From positions 1,054,001 to 1,118,000 of the forward strand of contig NC_092194.1 in the NCBI RefSeq assembly GCF_043641665.1: a stretch of 64,000 nt of DNA, written 5' to 3'. The first letter of the stretch is position 1. Each line of letters opens with the position of its first letter. Origin of the DNA: Enoplosus armatus (lineage: Eukaryota; Chordata; Actinopteri; Centrarchiformes; Enoplosidae). Positions 43,095-54,949 of the stretch are shown one piece after another. Under the pieces are notes generated by a model. The model was not told where the DNA came from. It did no database searches and saw only the letters and a program-made list of their open reading frames with translations. Both the position numbers and the translations under genes were made by a program.

Positions 43095-44977
43095 TGATGG
43101 TTATGGCATCAGAAAGTGGTTAAAGCTCAGCGGCCTTTGTGCAAATGATATGAAAGGCATCAGATTCTACCTGTCCTACAGTTTGCTGTGCATGAGACTA
43201 CCTTATGGCATGGTGATTAGGTACAAATCTCACTTTTCGTCCTTCGTCATCTCCGAAGAAGTGCGGCTCACAGAGCCCTGAGCTTTACAAAGGGAAGCAT
43301 CCTGGACTAAGACAGTCCCAAACGGAGAGAAGGAGGCTTTGACTGAGGGGAAAGCAGAGGAGACATCAAGTCAAAATAACTGTACACTATCAGGAAATGG
43401 TAAAACAAGCACATGTAATCGAATCAACCTAAAAGTATATGACTCAAAGCAACCTATTCTTCAATTATGTTTACGTTAACGATAGTATTGATTTATTCTT
43501 TCCACTAAAATGACATCGACATTTCGACTTTATTCTTGAAATACAACATTTTTAAAATCCCTTATGTCTGGCCCTACTACTCCGTCGCATGTAAGCGCTG
43601 TAAAAGGTAGAAACAAAGTAAACAACAGGGTTGTGGAGATCATGAGGTGCAGCCGGTTCCACCTTGTGCTTTTTTGCATATTTTGACGTGTTTTTCCTGA
43701 GTTGCAGTGTGTCTCAGCTCTCAGGAATCACTCACATGTCAAGATTCTTGTTGCAGTATGACACGGCTCTGTTGGAAGGATTAGACACCTGAGGCCTACA
43801 GCACACATACACACACTCTACCTACTCTGACAGTACAGTAACTGGGCACCTAATGAGCACAAGATGAGTATGCGTACAGATCTGCTCTCGGTGGGCCACT
43901 TGTCTTGGCTGGGGAGGCTGTTTAAAGTGGGTTCCAGCCCGAGGGGAGAGCTGAAATATGCAGGAGGAACACACTGTAGGAAAATGAAGCGGAGAGCAAG
44001 TTCTAGATAGTTCCCGGGGTATTCTCTTACATAAATGAGGCGAGACGTATTGAGGCTAAGCCGTAACTTTCCCTTCAGGAAGTTGCAAACTGTGAACAAC
44101 GCAGGGGCGGAGAAAGTCCTCCTTTTACGTTCATGTAAGCTTTTCTCAATGTATGTATTCTCATCCCTGTTTATTCTCTTCTACTGAGACAGTCACTGGG
44201 AGGGAATATCCACGTTAGCACGAATTTAGATCGACTACATTAACTTTGAAGTACTCAGACCAAAATATCACACAGATGCCCATGTGGCTTTTTTTCTACC
44301 AGCTAATACTTACACTAATAAGTTAGTTTAGAGCTAGTTTTAGTGCAGTTCTTTGACATTGTGATGCGACAATATGGTATAACTGAGGAGGAAGGTAGCA
44401 GGGATCTTCAATCCAGTCTCCTATGAGTCATGTTAACATATTATAGCAGCCCCGTAACCCTTATAACGTTCATATTGGACGATTCCGTAGCTCATGATTC
44501 ACGTCCAAGGCCAATTTTCAGTGCCAATAGGAATTTTTTTGGCAACGATGGCCCTGTTCTGTTGAAGTGTCCCAGTAAGTGCACAGAGTTAGTGCCCTGA
44601 AACGGACGCTGCTAAATGGAATTCAGTCATCATTCATTTGAAGTGAAAAAGGCCTATTGTGGCGGAGATGGAAGTCAAGACGGCCCCGAAAACAATTTTG
44701 AATGCAGCGTTGGTTTAACACTTTATACAACAAACGTTTCCTCTAAGTGACCTCTACTGGCGATGTGATATATGACTGTTCGTCAAAGACACAAGCTGAA
44801 GTAGCATGACATTTATTTAGTGCCGCAATACCTCTTAGGGAGGAGCTCAGGGCGGATGTTGAGTACACAGAGTTTTGACATGGCAGATTTCAGTTTGCAT
44901 CCCATCTGCTACAAACAGTTAAACCTTGGTTTCTTTTAACTGTGGCCACAGTTCTTCCTTGCTAGGTCAGCCGCAAC
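43095..44977. other. Anonymous DNA
   Basis: No gene is recognised. One inverted unit of the upstream satellite lies at 43518-43539. The rest shows no repeat I can identify. Confidence 0.45.
43518..43539 (-). repeat. Single inverted satellite unit
   Basis: GACATTTCGACTTTATTCTT is the reverse complement of the 20-bp satellite unit, isolated about 420 bp beyond the array end. Confidence 0.85.
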
Positions 44978-45350
44978 AGATGTTCACTGTGGGGTACCCC
45001 AAGGCTCGGTGCTGGGTCCAATCCTCTTCTCTATTTACATGCTCCCTTCGGCCACCTTATACGCAGTCATAATATCAGTTTCCATTTTTACGCAGACGAT
45101 ACTCAGATCTATCTAAGCTGTGAGACTGTAAACAACTACCAGAATGCTTTCAAGCTACTAGACTGCCTTCAGGACATCCACAAGTGGATGTCTCAGAATT
45201 TCCTCCAACTAAACGCTAATAAGACTGAGACACTGATCATAGGTCAAGATAGTACTAACACCGTAATATCAAACAGCCTTGGTTCACTGTCACATTGAAT
45301 AATTCAAAAATCTTGGTGTCATTTTCGATCAAAACCTCAGTCTAGACATA
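44978..45350 (+). pseudogene. L2-like reverse transcriptase fragment
   Basis: Reads GVPQGSVLGPILFSIYMLP (motif B), then after a one-base deletion FGHLIRSHNISFHFYADDTQ (motif C with an intact YADD active site), then CLQDIHKWMSQNFLQLNANK. This is the palm region of an L2-type LINE. It is truncated at both ends with no endonuclease or 3' tail. It is colinear with the larger L2 relic at 60318-62017 but from a different copy. Confidence 0.88.
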
Positions 45351-47266
45351 CATCAGTGACTCGGGTACTCCTATGCAATAATGACATTTGAAGGTCAGAA
45401 ATGTGACGTTTCTTTGGGACTCATTGTTGACTTTTCTCCTACAGTTGCAGTAAGTCTTCTACCTTGAACCATAATTTGCGAACACAGTTCCTCATTGTTT
45501 GTATTGATAATTCAACTGGGAGAATTCCGTGCCCACCCACATGTTGGAAATACTCCCAACTACCAATAGAGGAAATGAATAGGAGGGACTGCAGGAACTC
45601 TGGCCAATTCTCCACTGTACTCTAACCAGTCGAGACTATGTCTGCTTCACGAGTCTACCTTCAATACATTTTGTGAGAAATGCTGTGATCCTCGCCCAAA
45701 ATCGGACAAATGTTTACTCATAAAAGTAGCATATAAACAACTATAACACAGAAAAAAAGTCATAAGAGATCCAAAGTGTTTTTTTAACCATACCCTGGTA
45801 CCACTTTTTTGCTTCCTAAAATAACATTTTAAAGCAACATCACTACATTAGTATATTGTATACAAGGCAACATAAATCGGCACTAATCCCTATGAATGTT
45901 GGCATTGATTATCACATTTAAAACACAATGATTTAAATAGCACTTCTTTTTATTACTTTTAAAAATATCCGTGACAAAGTGGCACTGATGAACATAAACA
46001 TTTTAAGAAAACACAAACATTGCTGGTCGTCATCATGAAGTGTAAGTTGTCTGGATGGTCTTCATCATTGTCCTTGTCATTCATAGGACCTTTGATATGT
46101 TATAAATGACATATTTATGTGACTAGAACAGTTGAAAAATTGCAATGTGTGCGGGGTCATGTCATATAATGCCTGCACTACAATCTGCTAAAGAAGTGAA
46201 TTACGAGGAAGGCATAATAAGAGCACAATTTACTCTAGCACTTTGCATGTATTTCCCTGCGTATGAGCTGTAGTTTGTGAAAGTACATGCTGCAGACATT
46301 AGGTGCTGTCACAGAACGTTTTGTGCTGCTGTGGCACTTGGCTGTGAAAAAAAACATATTAGTACCAAGAGAAAGTGGGGCGAGGTGAAAACTCTAATTG
46401 TCTAACTGCCATTTTTTTCAGGTACTGTATCATAGGCAACTGGTGGGTTGTGTTTAAAAAGACGCAAAGCAAAAACAGCAGAAGCGTTGAGGTCTTCCAG
46501 CGGCTGGGATGCATCGAATCTTTAATGAAAGAAGCCTAAGTTCCAATCGGCAAAGGCTTTGCTTGTGCCAGCTGAATTATTTTCCCTCTATGAGCAGGCC
46601 AGTGGTCAGCCGCTACCTTTTATATATACGTGCCAAAATGCCTTTTTATTGCTAATCTGTGAAATAATCAAAATGATGCAATGTCTTGTAAACAGCTCTT
46701 CCATTTGCTCATTCCACTCAGTGAAGGAGACAAGTAGCTGTCATTGTATCATAATTTACATGAAATCGTAAAAAAAGTCGAAAAGTCAGGAAGGCGTAAT
46801 TGTGCTCTTGCATGAGCGACGCTGACATTCTAATGAAGAGGGGGGAAAACACAAGGATGTTTGTAAAGATGGTCAGACCCACTGCTGTTCACAAAGACAA
46901 TCTGTTGTCCCTGTAGGTCTTGAAAGCTGTGCTGGACAGTGAGGAAACATAGCCATCTGATCAGGCAATATCAGGTCCTGCTTTTCAAATCTGAGACACT
47001 AGATTTGCTCGTCCAGAGTTATAGCTGGCACAGCCTGATAATCTGACGTTATGTCTGTGTTGGCCAATTTCTGTTAGGCAGATGGGGTTGTTTGTCCTGA
47101 CCAATCAGTATTGATGGAAAGATCCAGTGGAGTGGGGCCAGAGGGGTGACCAGGGGTGGCACAGGCCAGACTCAGAAAGTGACAGGTAGTTGGCTTGTTA
47201 CTATCATGGATAGTTTGCTGAACAGGGAGCCCTGCACCAAAACCTCTGTATGAAGTGACAAGTCAA
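45351..47266. other. Anonymous AT-rich DNA
   Basis: No gene, RNA gene or repeat is recognised. The sequence is AT-rich with frequent stops in all frames. Confidence 0.45.
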
Positions 47267-47399
47267 TAAAACCACCACAATGAGACTCAAAACAACCACA
47301 AAGAGACACAAAACCACCACAATGAGACTTAAGACAACCACAAAGAGACTCGAAACAACCACAAAGAGACTCAAAACAACCACAAAGAAACGCAAAACC
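47267..47399 (+). repeat. 21-bp minisatellite, about 6 units
   Basis: Units of the type AAAACAACCACAAAGAGACT plus one base. Because 21 is a multiple of three, the minus strand stays open and reads a hydrophobic heptad (LFVVVLS) repeatedly; this is an artefact of the repeat. Confidence 0.92.
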
Positions 47400-47526
47400 G
47401 TGTGGTGCAGCAGTGGCTTACCGTGAACAGAGGCACAGGAGAAGAGAGGGTTTTTGGTCAAAGGAAGCCCAGTTGGCTTCTATTTGTATTGTTTGTTTTT
47501 AAAAAGAAGTAATTATTACAAGAGGG

Positions 47527-47958
47527 TCAAATCCAGATATTGAAACTCACAACAATATTTGTGTTATGCAATATCTGCAATACATAAAGTCCAGGCTGTT
47601 CCCGGTTTAGTCCCCGAGTTACACTGCTGCCGCTGAAGGCTTGCAAACCCTCTGCCTCTGTATTTATGGGCATGGGCATTGGAGGATGTGTAAAGAAATT
47701 CACCTCCATTTCTCCACAGAAGGCCTCGAAGTCGAAGGGTTCAGCAGTTCCTCCTGCAAGGGAGGGTGTGGTGGTGTCCATGGACTCATTGGGTTGCTGG
47801 GGAGTTACTGCTCGATCAAGGACCGGGCCAGGGCAGCCCTCAACTGCAGCCTCTCCGACCTTCTTCGATCTCTTCCTCTCTGCTTTATTCTCTTTCCTTG
47901 ACCTCTTCCCCGGGGGGGAATTGGCACAAGGCATCGAGTTTTGGCCGTTTCGCTCCAC
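47527..47958 (-). other. Unrecognised open frame, 143 codons
   Basis: The frame starts MERNGQNSMPCANSPPGKRS and has a Lys/Arg-rich segment (KRSRKENKAERKRSKK), a Pro/Thr-rich middle and an acidic-aromatic segment (EPFDFEAFCGEMEVNFF). I recognise no family. It ends close to where the plus-strand LINE at 47972 begins. Overlapping frames on the plus strand are also open, so chance is possible. It could be part of a transposon or of a diverged exon. Confidence 0.25.
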
Positions 47959-47971
47959 CTGGATTTGTAAC

Positions 47972-49131
47972 TGACGGAGATATAGGTGGATGCCCCCCTC
48001 GTGTCCTGGATTGTCAACTACCTGACTGGCAGACCACAGTATGTACGCTTATGTGTGTCAGAGAGAGTGGTCAGCAACACCGGGCCCCCTACACCACGGA
48101 CTTCAGCTACTGCACGGAGACCTGCCATCTTCAGGTCTTCAAGGTTTCTGATGACTCAGCAATAGTTGGATGTATCAGTTAGGGTGATGAGGAGGAGTAC
48201 AGGGCTGCTGTGGACAACTTTGTCACATGGTGCGAGCAGAACCACCTGCAGCTCAACGTGACAAAGACAAAGGAACTGACTGTGGATCTGAGGAGGACCA
48301 AGGTGCCGATGATACCTGTTTCCATCCAGGGGGTCAGTGTGGACATTGTAGAGGATTACAAGTACCTGGGAGTCCACATAGACAATAAACTGGACTGGGT
48401 AAAGAACACTAATGTCCTTTACAAGAAGGGCCAGAGCCGTCTCTATTTTCTGAGGCGGCTGAGGTCCTTCAACATCTGCCGGACTATGCTGAGGATGTTT
48501 GATGAGTCTGTGGTTGCCAGTGCTATCCTCTATGCTGTTGCATGCTGGGGGCAGCATGCTGAGGGTGGCGGACTACAACAGACTCAATAAACTGACCCGC
48601 AAGGCCAGTGACGTTGTGGGGGGGTGGAGCTGGACTCTCTGACGGTGGTGTCAGAGAGGAGGATGCTGTCTAAGCTGCGGGGCATCTTGGACAATGTTTC
48701 ACATCCTCTCCATGACGTTCTGGTCGGACACAAGAGCAGCTTCCGTGGGAGACTCATTCCTCCCAAATGTACAACAGAGCGCCACAGGAAATCATTCCTG
48801 CCTGCGGCCATCAAACTGTTCAACTCCTCCCCCAGTGTCAGACACTCAGAAGAAACAGACTGGAAATCTGGACCTGCCTCTACACATACTACCTCACTAT
48901 TACCTACTTATTCTTAAATGTGCAATACATACATATATACGGTATATATAGACAAACATATACATAGCTGTATTGTAAATGTGTATTTTTTTAAATTCCA
49001 TTTCTTATTTTTATATTTTGTATACACTTTTATTTCTAAATGTATGCTGCTTTCTAACGCTTGAATGGGAGCACCAGTTGTTCCCCCCGGGGATCAATAA
49101 AGTATTTCTGACTCTGATTCTGATTCTGATA
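47972..49131 (+). pseudogene. LINE 3' portion with complete tail
   Basis: From about 47972: VLDCQLPDWQTTV-like residues, then ADFSYCTETCHLQ-type sequence with the catalytic SDD preserved (VSDDSAIVGCIS, near 48145-48180), a stop, then NFVTWCEQNHLQLNVTKTKE, YKYLGVHIDNKLDW, KKGQSRLYFLRRLRSFNICR and VVASAILYAVACWG. After a frameshift near 48555: MELDSLTVVSERRMLSKLRG and RHRKSFLPAAIKLFNSS. The 3' untranslated region ends GGGGATCAATAAAGTATTTC with TCTGAT repeats. It is 5'-truncated and frameshifted, so dead. The same family supplies the tails at 7343 and 13549 and the fragment at 31580. Confidence 0.92.
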
Positions 49132-49902
49132 CTGTCTCCTACTCTGTTCTTGGGCCCTTTTATTTTCCCCCAGATCTGGGTTAAAACGGACTCTGGTAGT
49201 GTATTTCCCTATAGGGCTGGGGAGGGCTGAGTTTCACATACCCTGGCTGCTTTTATATTGGTCAAGTTTTGTGCTCTTTTATTCACACGGAAGTTCTTAA
49301 ACCTTTCTAGGGCCGGGTGTACAGGCCTACTTGGTCACCACTTTATTCTAGGTTACTCTTCCAGATACAGCTAATGCGCGCGGGTACATTTTTACCGAGT
49401 TCGAGTTTTTCCCACACGTTAAGCACTTGATAAGCCTATGCGTTAAATATCACTTGTATCATAAATCTCTTCTCATGTTTTGTTAAAAGAAAGCTTTGGG
49501 TGGTCCGCTTATTTTACTCTAGCTGATGGAGTGTGAGGTTGCCCCTACCACGGACTTTCCAAAACGCTAGCTTTCCCATTGACAGCATATTCCTACTGTC
49601 AGGGATTCCCTAGTGACTTACTAGATGAAGGAATCCTATTTTTAGTTTAAGCTTTAACCTTGATCTAATCGTTCCTCAAACATGCCAGTAAGTCTTACAT
49701 GACATAACATCACAACATGATTGTGCAGTACAGGAAAACTGTAAGAGCACGTACCTTACAATCACAAAGAGACAGTATCAACACCATCAACTCTGAACTC
49801 TCTCTTCATCCCAAAGCCCCCAACTTATGAGAACTGCAGATCCAACACGTTCCAAATCGAAGTAAGACACAAAAGTCAGCAATCTCATTTTCTGCCCTGG
49901 GG
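49132..49902. other. Anonymous DNA
   Basis: No gene is recognised. The composition and position next to the long inverted repeat suggest a possible larger element, but I find no termini. Confidence 0.35.
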
Positions 49903-50276
49903 ACCGCCCCAACGGAGGAGTGGATGACATCAGACCAGGACGGGACTCCAACTGTTTGTTCTGTACGTAGGACCTTCAGTCTAATGACTGTGATCCTGCC
50001 AGTCCCAGTCTTGTTACTAGTATCGGTTCAATAACGCATGCACACGTTCCCAAGGGTAGGGGTTTGACACCGTGGGTCCCCGCTCAAACTACAATCCAGA
50101 CAACTGCGTCCCCCTAAAACACCACTTGCCCCCCCCAGGCATGCGTTATTGAACTGATACTAGTAACAAGACTGGGACTGGCAGGATCACAGTCAGTGGA
50201 CTGAAGGTCCTACGTACAGAACAAACAGTTGGAGTCCCGTCCTGGTCTGATGTCATCCACTCCTCCGTTGGGCGGT
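49903..50276. repeat. Long inverted repeat (139/138-bp arms, 97-bp loop)
   Basis: The left arm 49903-50041 and right arm 50139-50276 are reverse complements with about five differences (one indel near the outer end, a few substitutions near 49981-49985 and 50025). The arms stop matching sharply at both ends. A transcript across it would fold into a long hairpin. It may be a foldback or MITE-like element, or a local inverted duplication. No protein is encoded. Confidence 0.95.
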
Positions 50277-50434
50277 GGGTGTTAGCAGCAGCTCACATAT
50301 CTTGTTACATACATGTGTTGTGAGTCTGTCACGGCTGCGCGTGGTGGAGAAAAAGGCGCAAGAGCCTCTGCTCCGTTCCTTCAGCTGCTCTCACACGACG
50401 AAGAGGCTCAGATAAGATGCAAACACACACTCAG

Positions 50435-50650
50435 ACAAGTCAAGTCAATTTTATTTAAATAGCCCAGAATCACAAAATCACAATTTGGCCCCAGGAGGAT
50501 TTACAATCTGTACAGCAGCCTTAGCAACTCTCGATTTAAATGAGGAGAAAAAAAAAATGCTTGTTTACAGGGAGAAAATGGAAGAAAATCTCAGGAAGAG
50601 CAGCAGAGAAGGGATCCCTCGACAGGAAACTGAGTGGAATGACTCACAAC
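50435..50650 (+). repeat. Teleost interspersed repeat (TCAATTTTATTTAAATAGCCC type)
   Basis: Starts AGTCAAGTCAATTTTATTTA with AATCACAAAATCACAATTTG. It continues GATTTACAATCTGTACAGCA and ends in AAAATGGAAGAAAATCTCAG, then GAAGAGCAGCAGAGAAGGGA. I recall this order from a highly abundant fish repeat. The 63-codon open frame across it is incidental. Confidence 0.65.
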
Positions 50651-50841
50651 GGAAAATCAATTGTATGCCATCATGATGCCAAAATGTAGATTGTGAAACA
50701 AATAAGTGAGGAGGATGAGCAGCTCCCGGCGTCGCCCGCCGAGAAGGATCACGTGCCGCGGTGGTGTGTCACAGCTTCCAGCAGCGTGTGCAAACATTCA
50801 AACAAAAGGATATACAGTATATATACAGTGTGATAACCTGA

Positions 50842-50844
<3 letters not shown>

Positions 50845-50880
<36 letters not shown>
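50845..50880 (+). repeat. (TG)18 microsatellite
   Basis: Thirty-six bases of uninterrupted TG. Confidence 0.95.
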
Positions 50881-50882
<2 letters not shown>

Positions 50883-51068
50883 GTTACAGCATGTCAAACA
50901 GGACAAAAACTGTTTGATTGACGACAGCTCATCACTCAGTGCCGCTGTCGGCTGTGTTAAGGCCGCAACCTCCTGATTTACGGCCCGCCATCTCCCGCTT
51001 TAATGGATATTGTTATAGTGGTACATTTGCTTAGGAAGGCTCATATAGGCTTTTCCTGTTAATATATT

Positions 51069-51082
51069 GGGGGGGGGGGGGG
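51069..51082 (+). repeat. Poly(G) tract, 14 bases
   Basis: The only C or G run of 12 or more bases in the right half of the window. Confidence 0.9.
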
Positions 51083-51693
51083 CACTGACCTGGAGGCTGT
51101 AGCAGAGCCTTGCCAACACAAACTGACTCACTTCTTGGAACCTTTAAATTTGACGCAATAAATCAGAGCAGAGAGCAAGAGGCCTGCCAATCTACTGAAA
51201 CACTAGACACTGCATGTGGGTGTATGTGTGTGTGTGTGTGTGTGATTCTGCATTCTTATTTGGTAAATTCCCCATGTACGCAACACGCAAGCTGTGTGCG
51301 TGTGTGTGTATGTGTTGATTTTTGTAAGTGAGAGCAGCCTTTCTTCAGCTTTATGGTTTTGATCAAGTACTCTCTGGTCCGCGGCCAGGAAGCTGCGGTA
51401 AAGGTTTACCAGCATGTTTTCACTCCCATTTAGATTCACTTCTACCTCCCGCTTGCATCGAGCAGCTCGGTGTTCACAAGTGCACAATCACCAGCCGGAA
51501 ATAATACCTGAACAATGTGTTAACAACGGTTAGAGGAAGTTGGTGTCCGGGAGGCTTCGCTCCTTCCTTTGTTGAGTACCCGGCAATGAAAATGCTGCGT
51601 TCAAGGCATCCAAGGCGTTGAAAGGTGCGCTTAGCTCTGAAATAATTGTCCCCCATCCCCCAGCGCGCAGGTGCAACATGTGGTACACTTAAC

Positions 51694-51729
51694 GGTCCCA
51701 GTTTGGGGGTTGGAAAATACGGTCGCCCG
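51694..51729 (-). repeat. Possible TAGGGTGACC family end, copy E
   Basis: GTCCCAGTTTGGGGGTTGGA followed by AAATACGGTCGCCC matches the last 35 bases of copy B with about seven substitutions. It is short and diverged, so only tentative. Confidence 0.4.
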
Positions 51730-53400
51730 ACATTACGCTCACTAAGTTAATCGCTGAGATCTGGAAACCCAACAACATTTGTACACCAAAGTCCAACGGG
51801 AAAAGAAATGCGAGCAGTCAGACGATTATATAGGTTGTAGTCCTTTTTTAGGCCCTTAGAATCGTCCTGGACAGCTGCATCTGTCATGATCCCTCATGCA
51901 TTTGAAAAAACTGAATTCGGGCAACTCCGGCAAGTACAGCAGGTCGAGGCTGAAGCAGGAAGTTGGTCCATAAACAGTTTACAGCATATGGTTTAGGTAA
52001 TAGTTTAACCATTTGTCTGTATTTTCTCTTCCAAATAAGCTTGGCTTAACCTGTCCGATCTTTGAGTTTCATCAGCATGTAGGACTGATAAAGAGTATAA
52101 TGAACCGTACAGATGCTGGTTCATCAGACCGAAGCTGACGTGTCGCCGTTGCTGTAGGCCCAACAAAAGAGCAGCTTTGAGTGTGGAATTTAAACTGTCA
52201 TCCATATTTCAAAACCTGCCTGGACATGGACACTGAAACAGAGCCTGGAGTGAGAGTGTATACTCGCGTCTGACAGGTCCCAGCGGGAACAGGATCATTA
52301 TCAGCACCTCCAGCGTGGCAGAATGAGCTGAAACTCTAACTCTAACTTTTTTGGACATTACTTTGTCAAGTCTCTCCAATGTTTCCGTTTGTAACAGACT
52401 TTAAACCTTTTTAGTGTAAATTCGACTGCACAGCTGAGTTGCATGTTTTGGCTGGAGGCGGTGAGGGAGCTGGACTCTGGCCCGGAAGCTGCAAATTCCA
52501 AGTAAAGGAAACCTGCAGGGAAATACACCAACCAAACCTGCGTTTTTTTTAACACTGACGGAAAGGTGTGTTTGTGTGTGAGTGTTTGTGTGTGTTTAAG
52601 TAAACCACTACACCAACAGAATGATGTATAGGTGTCATTGTGAGGAGGCTTCTCCCATTAAACAAGCTTTACTGGCTCCATCACCTTGAGAATATGTGAG
52701 TTACAGTATGTGAAACAGGCAGAGAAGACTGAGCGTTGCCAGGCTTAACACTGTACGGTCTGCCTAAAGGTTTTTTTTATTGTTTTGCTTGCCGCCAAGA
52801 CTGTTAATATGTATCGTGCAATTACTGCATACCCAAAAAAAAAACAATAGAATTGCTGTAAAGAATCTTGTTGTTAATGATGATAGTGTTAGGAATGGTA
52901 GTCCTTGAGCACAGACTGTAGAGAAATGTTGATCGCGTGATGCCTCATACAGAGACACTTCTGTCTGTTGTTCCAGAAGCCATGAACTCAAACGAGGAGC
53001 AACAAGGTGGAATGTGGCTGGAGTTGGGTTGAGGTGCAATATGCAAGAGGAAATTAGCGGGATAACCCGAAAGACCTGGCAGTCCATCAAACACCTTCCC
53101 AAACACTTGAATCTGATTCTGATTGCCAACACCTGTTTTTGTTTGGAAAAATACTTTCTGAAGATGCAACACACACTCACGCTGATCATGTTGGGAAAGT
53201 TTTCCCGAAAAATACTATAAATCCAAGGAGAACGGTCCTCATGATTTAATAGTCTTTTTGAGCTTGACAGATGATTCAGACCACAAGCTTTTTCCAACGA
53301 CTTTGGGACTCAGCAGATGCTTCACAACACCATCTGCACTGTTATAGCAAACTCTCCATTCAAAGAGCACATCAGATCTTGTGAACACAAATCAAATCAA
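51730..53400. other. Anonymous DNA
   Basis: No gene is recognised. The longest frame is 177 codons on the minus strand (52764-53297) and has no domain or composition that supports a gene. Confidence 0.4.

Positions 53401-53433
<33 letters not shown>
53401..53433 (+). repeat. (AT)n microsatellite, interrupted once
   Basis: An AT run with one G interruption. Confidence 0.9.
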
Positions 53434-53490
53434 GTCTGGTCACAATCGTCTCGGGCGGCGCTAAAGCCCAGGAAGCAGCGGCGGTGCCAT

Positions 53491-53563
53491 TGCAAAACAC
53501 GGTAACACGCAGATAGCGGAAGGGGAGGAGAATTTCCGACGTATCCCAATAGCCTACATCCAG
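53491..53563 (+). repeat. Fragment shared with the element at 56505-56850
   Basis: AAAACACGGTAACACGCAGA, then TAGCGGAAGGGGAGGAGAAT and AGCCTACATCC match 56788-56850 with substitutions. This indicates two copies of one short family. Confidence 0.6.
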
Positions 53564-53876
53564 TGAGTCAGACTAATGAACAAGTATCCCCAGGATTAAT
53601 ATTATGTCTATATTGGTTGACTTGCCAATGGCATCTTTCAGTGCCAATGTAGGAGGAAGTGTGTCACGTATGTTGCAGAAACACTTTTGCGCAACTCGTA
53701 CACAGCGCGCCATCTTGTGTCCTCTCGAGACAGATACAGTATTTGATGCACGTTTTATTTTGACTCAAGTCTGTGTAATCCATAAGTTGCATTTCCTCTT
53801 TGTAAACGCCCAGTCTCCAGAATTTAAGCAAGTGTGATCTTTCCCAAGTGCACTTCCTCTCCCCAGTCTCATATCT
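53564..53876. other. Anonymous DNA
   Basis: No feature is recognised. Confidence 0.4.
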
Positions 53877-53958
53877 CATTCTGAGCATTAAGACGACAAC
53901 TTATACCACTCCGATGAAGGCCGGAATGGTATAAGATGTCATCTTAATGCTCAGAATG
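53877..53958. repeat. Short hairpin: 36-bp inverted repeat, 10-base loop
   Basis: Arms 53877-53912 and 53923-53958 pair with three mismatches. The sequence from about 53896 (GACAACTTATACCACTCC) is then repeated directly after the hairpin (53957-53990). Confidence 0.85.
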
Positions 53959-53990
53959 ACAACTTGTACCACTCCGGTGAAGGCCGGGCC

Positions 53991-54949
53991 TTGGTCACGA
54001 GCTCTCCCAACCGTCTGAAGACTCAGCGAGTTGGAGTTGGAACTCCAGTTAGGAATCCCAGCAGCTAGCTTTACTTCCGTGAACAGCACGATAATCAGCC
54101 TTCTGCCGGGCACAATCTAAAACAGAGTCTGCATGTGTGCAGTGAGCGTGGAAGTTAGGGCGCTGTAATGTATGTGTGGAGCTGCAGGTGGGATGTGTGG
54201 GTATTTTTTTTTTTTTTCCCATGCTGTTTGCTTTAGAGTTGGTAATGTGGTAGTCAATCTCAGGGCCAGGGCAAAAGCAAGTGTTGGCCAGCAATGAATT
54301 ATAAAAAAAAGCAAAAAACATCCTTGGCAGCAGGGACAGCAGACACACGCGTTGACACATTCTTTTAAATATGAATCATTTTCATTTCATGCTTTATCAA
54401 CGTTACTTCGAAGTCTCGCAATGGGCAGATTCAACCACAGAGCATACATGTTCTGACCACTAGTTACCAATTGAAACTATAATTTTGACCTAACCAAATT
54501 TTTATAATAAACGTGACACAATACAGAATACTCCGACATTAGTCAAAATGCGTATAGCTCCTCGAAGCTGCTGATCCTTGCTCTCTGATCCTTACTAGTG
54601 TATGCTAGAAATGTAAAGTTTGGAATGACGCCACTCGGGTGGGGGAAGGAACAAGAGCAAGTGTGGGAGGTGGAGGGGTACCAACGAGATACAGTTTGCG
54701 CACAGCACTGGATCTGGGTTGAGGGTGAGAGGCACAAGGCGGGTGTGGGGGATACTCACGAGATACTTGCTGGAGTTCACCGTGGAGAATGACTCTATTC
54801 GACTGTGAGTTGTTGAAAAATATTGTATTTTCATCGTCATTGCGTTATGAACATGCGTGATAAACACATCGCACAACTGCCTGAAACGCGACGAATAAGA
54901 AAATTCATTTTTGTTTTGCATTCACACTCAAACATTTGACCTATCCGAT
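53991..54949. other. Anonymous DNA
   Basis: No gene is recognised; a T15 tract lies at about 54204-54218. Confidence 0.4.

Larger units (their letters stand above)
50651..51693. other. Anonymous DNA with GT tracts
   Basis: No gene is recognised. A (TG)18 tract lies at 50845-50880, G14 at 51069-51082 and GT runs at about 51225-51243 and 51296-51310. Confidence 0.45.

Noticed and set aside
47204..47461. Hydrophobic 85-codon minus-strand frame with FVVVLSL repeats, looking like a membrane protein
   Set aside because: It is the translation of a 21-bp minisatellite, whose period is a multiple of three and therefore stays open in one frame.
52764..53297. 177-codon minus-strand frame as a gene
   Set aside because: No domain or start context, a terminal Lys/Asn run from AT-rich DNA, and overlapping open frames on both strands.
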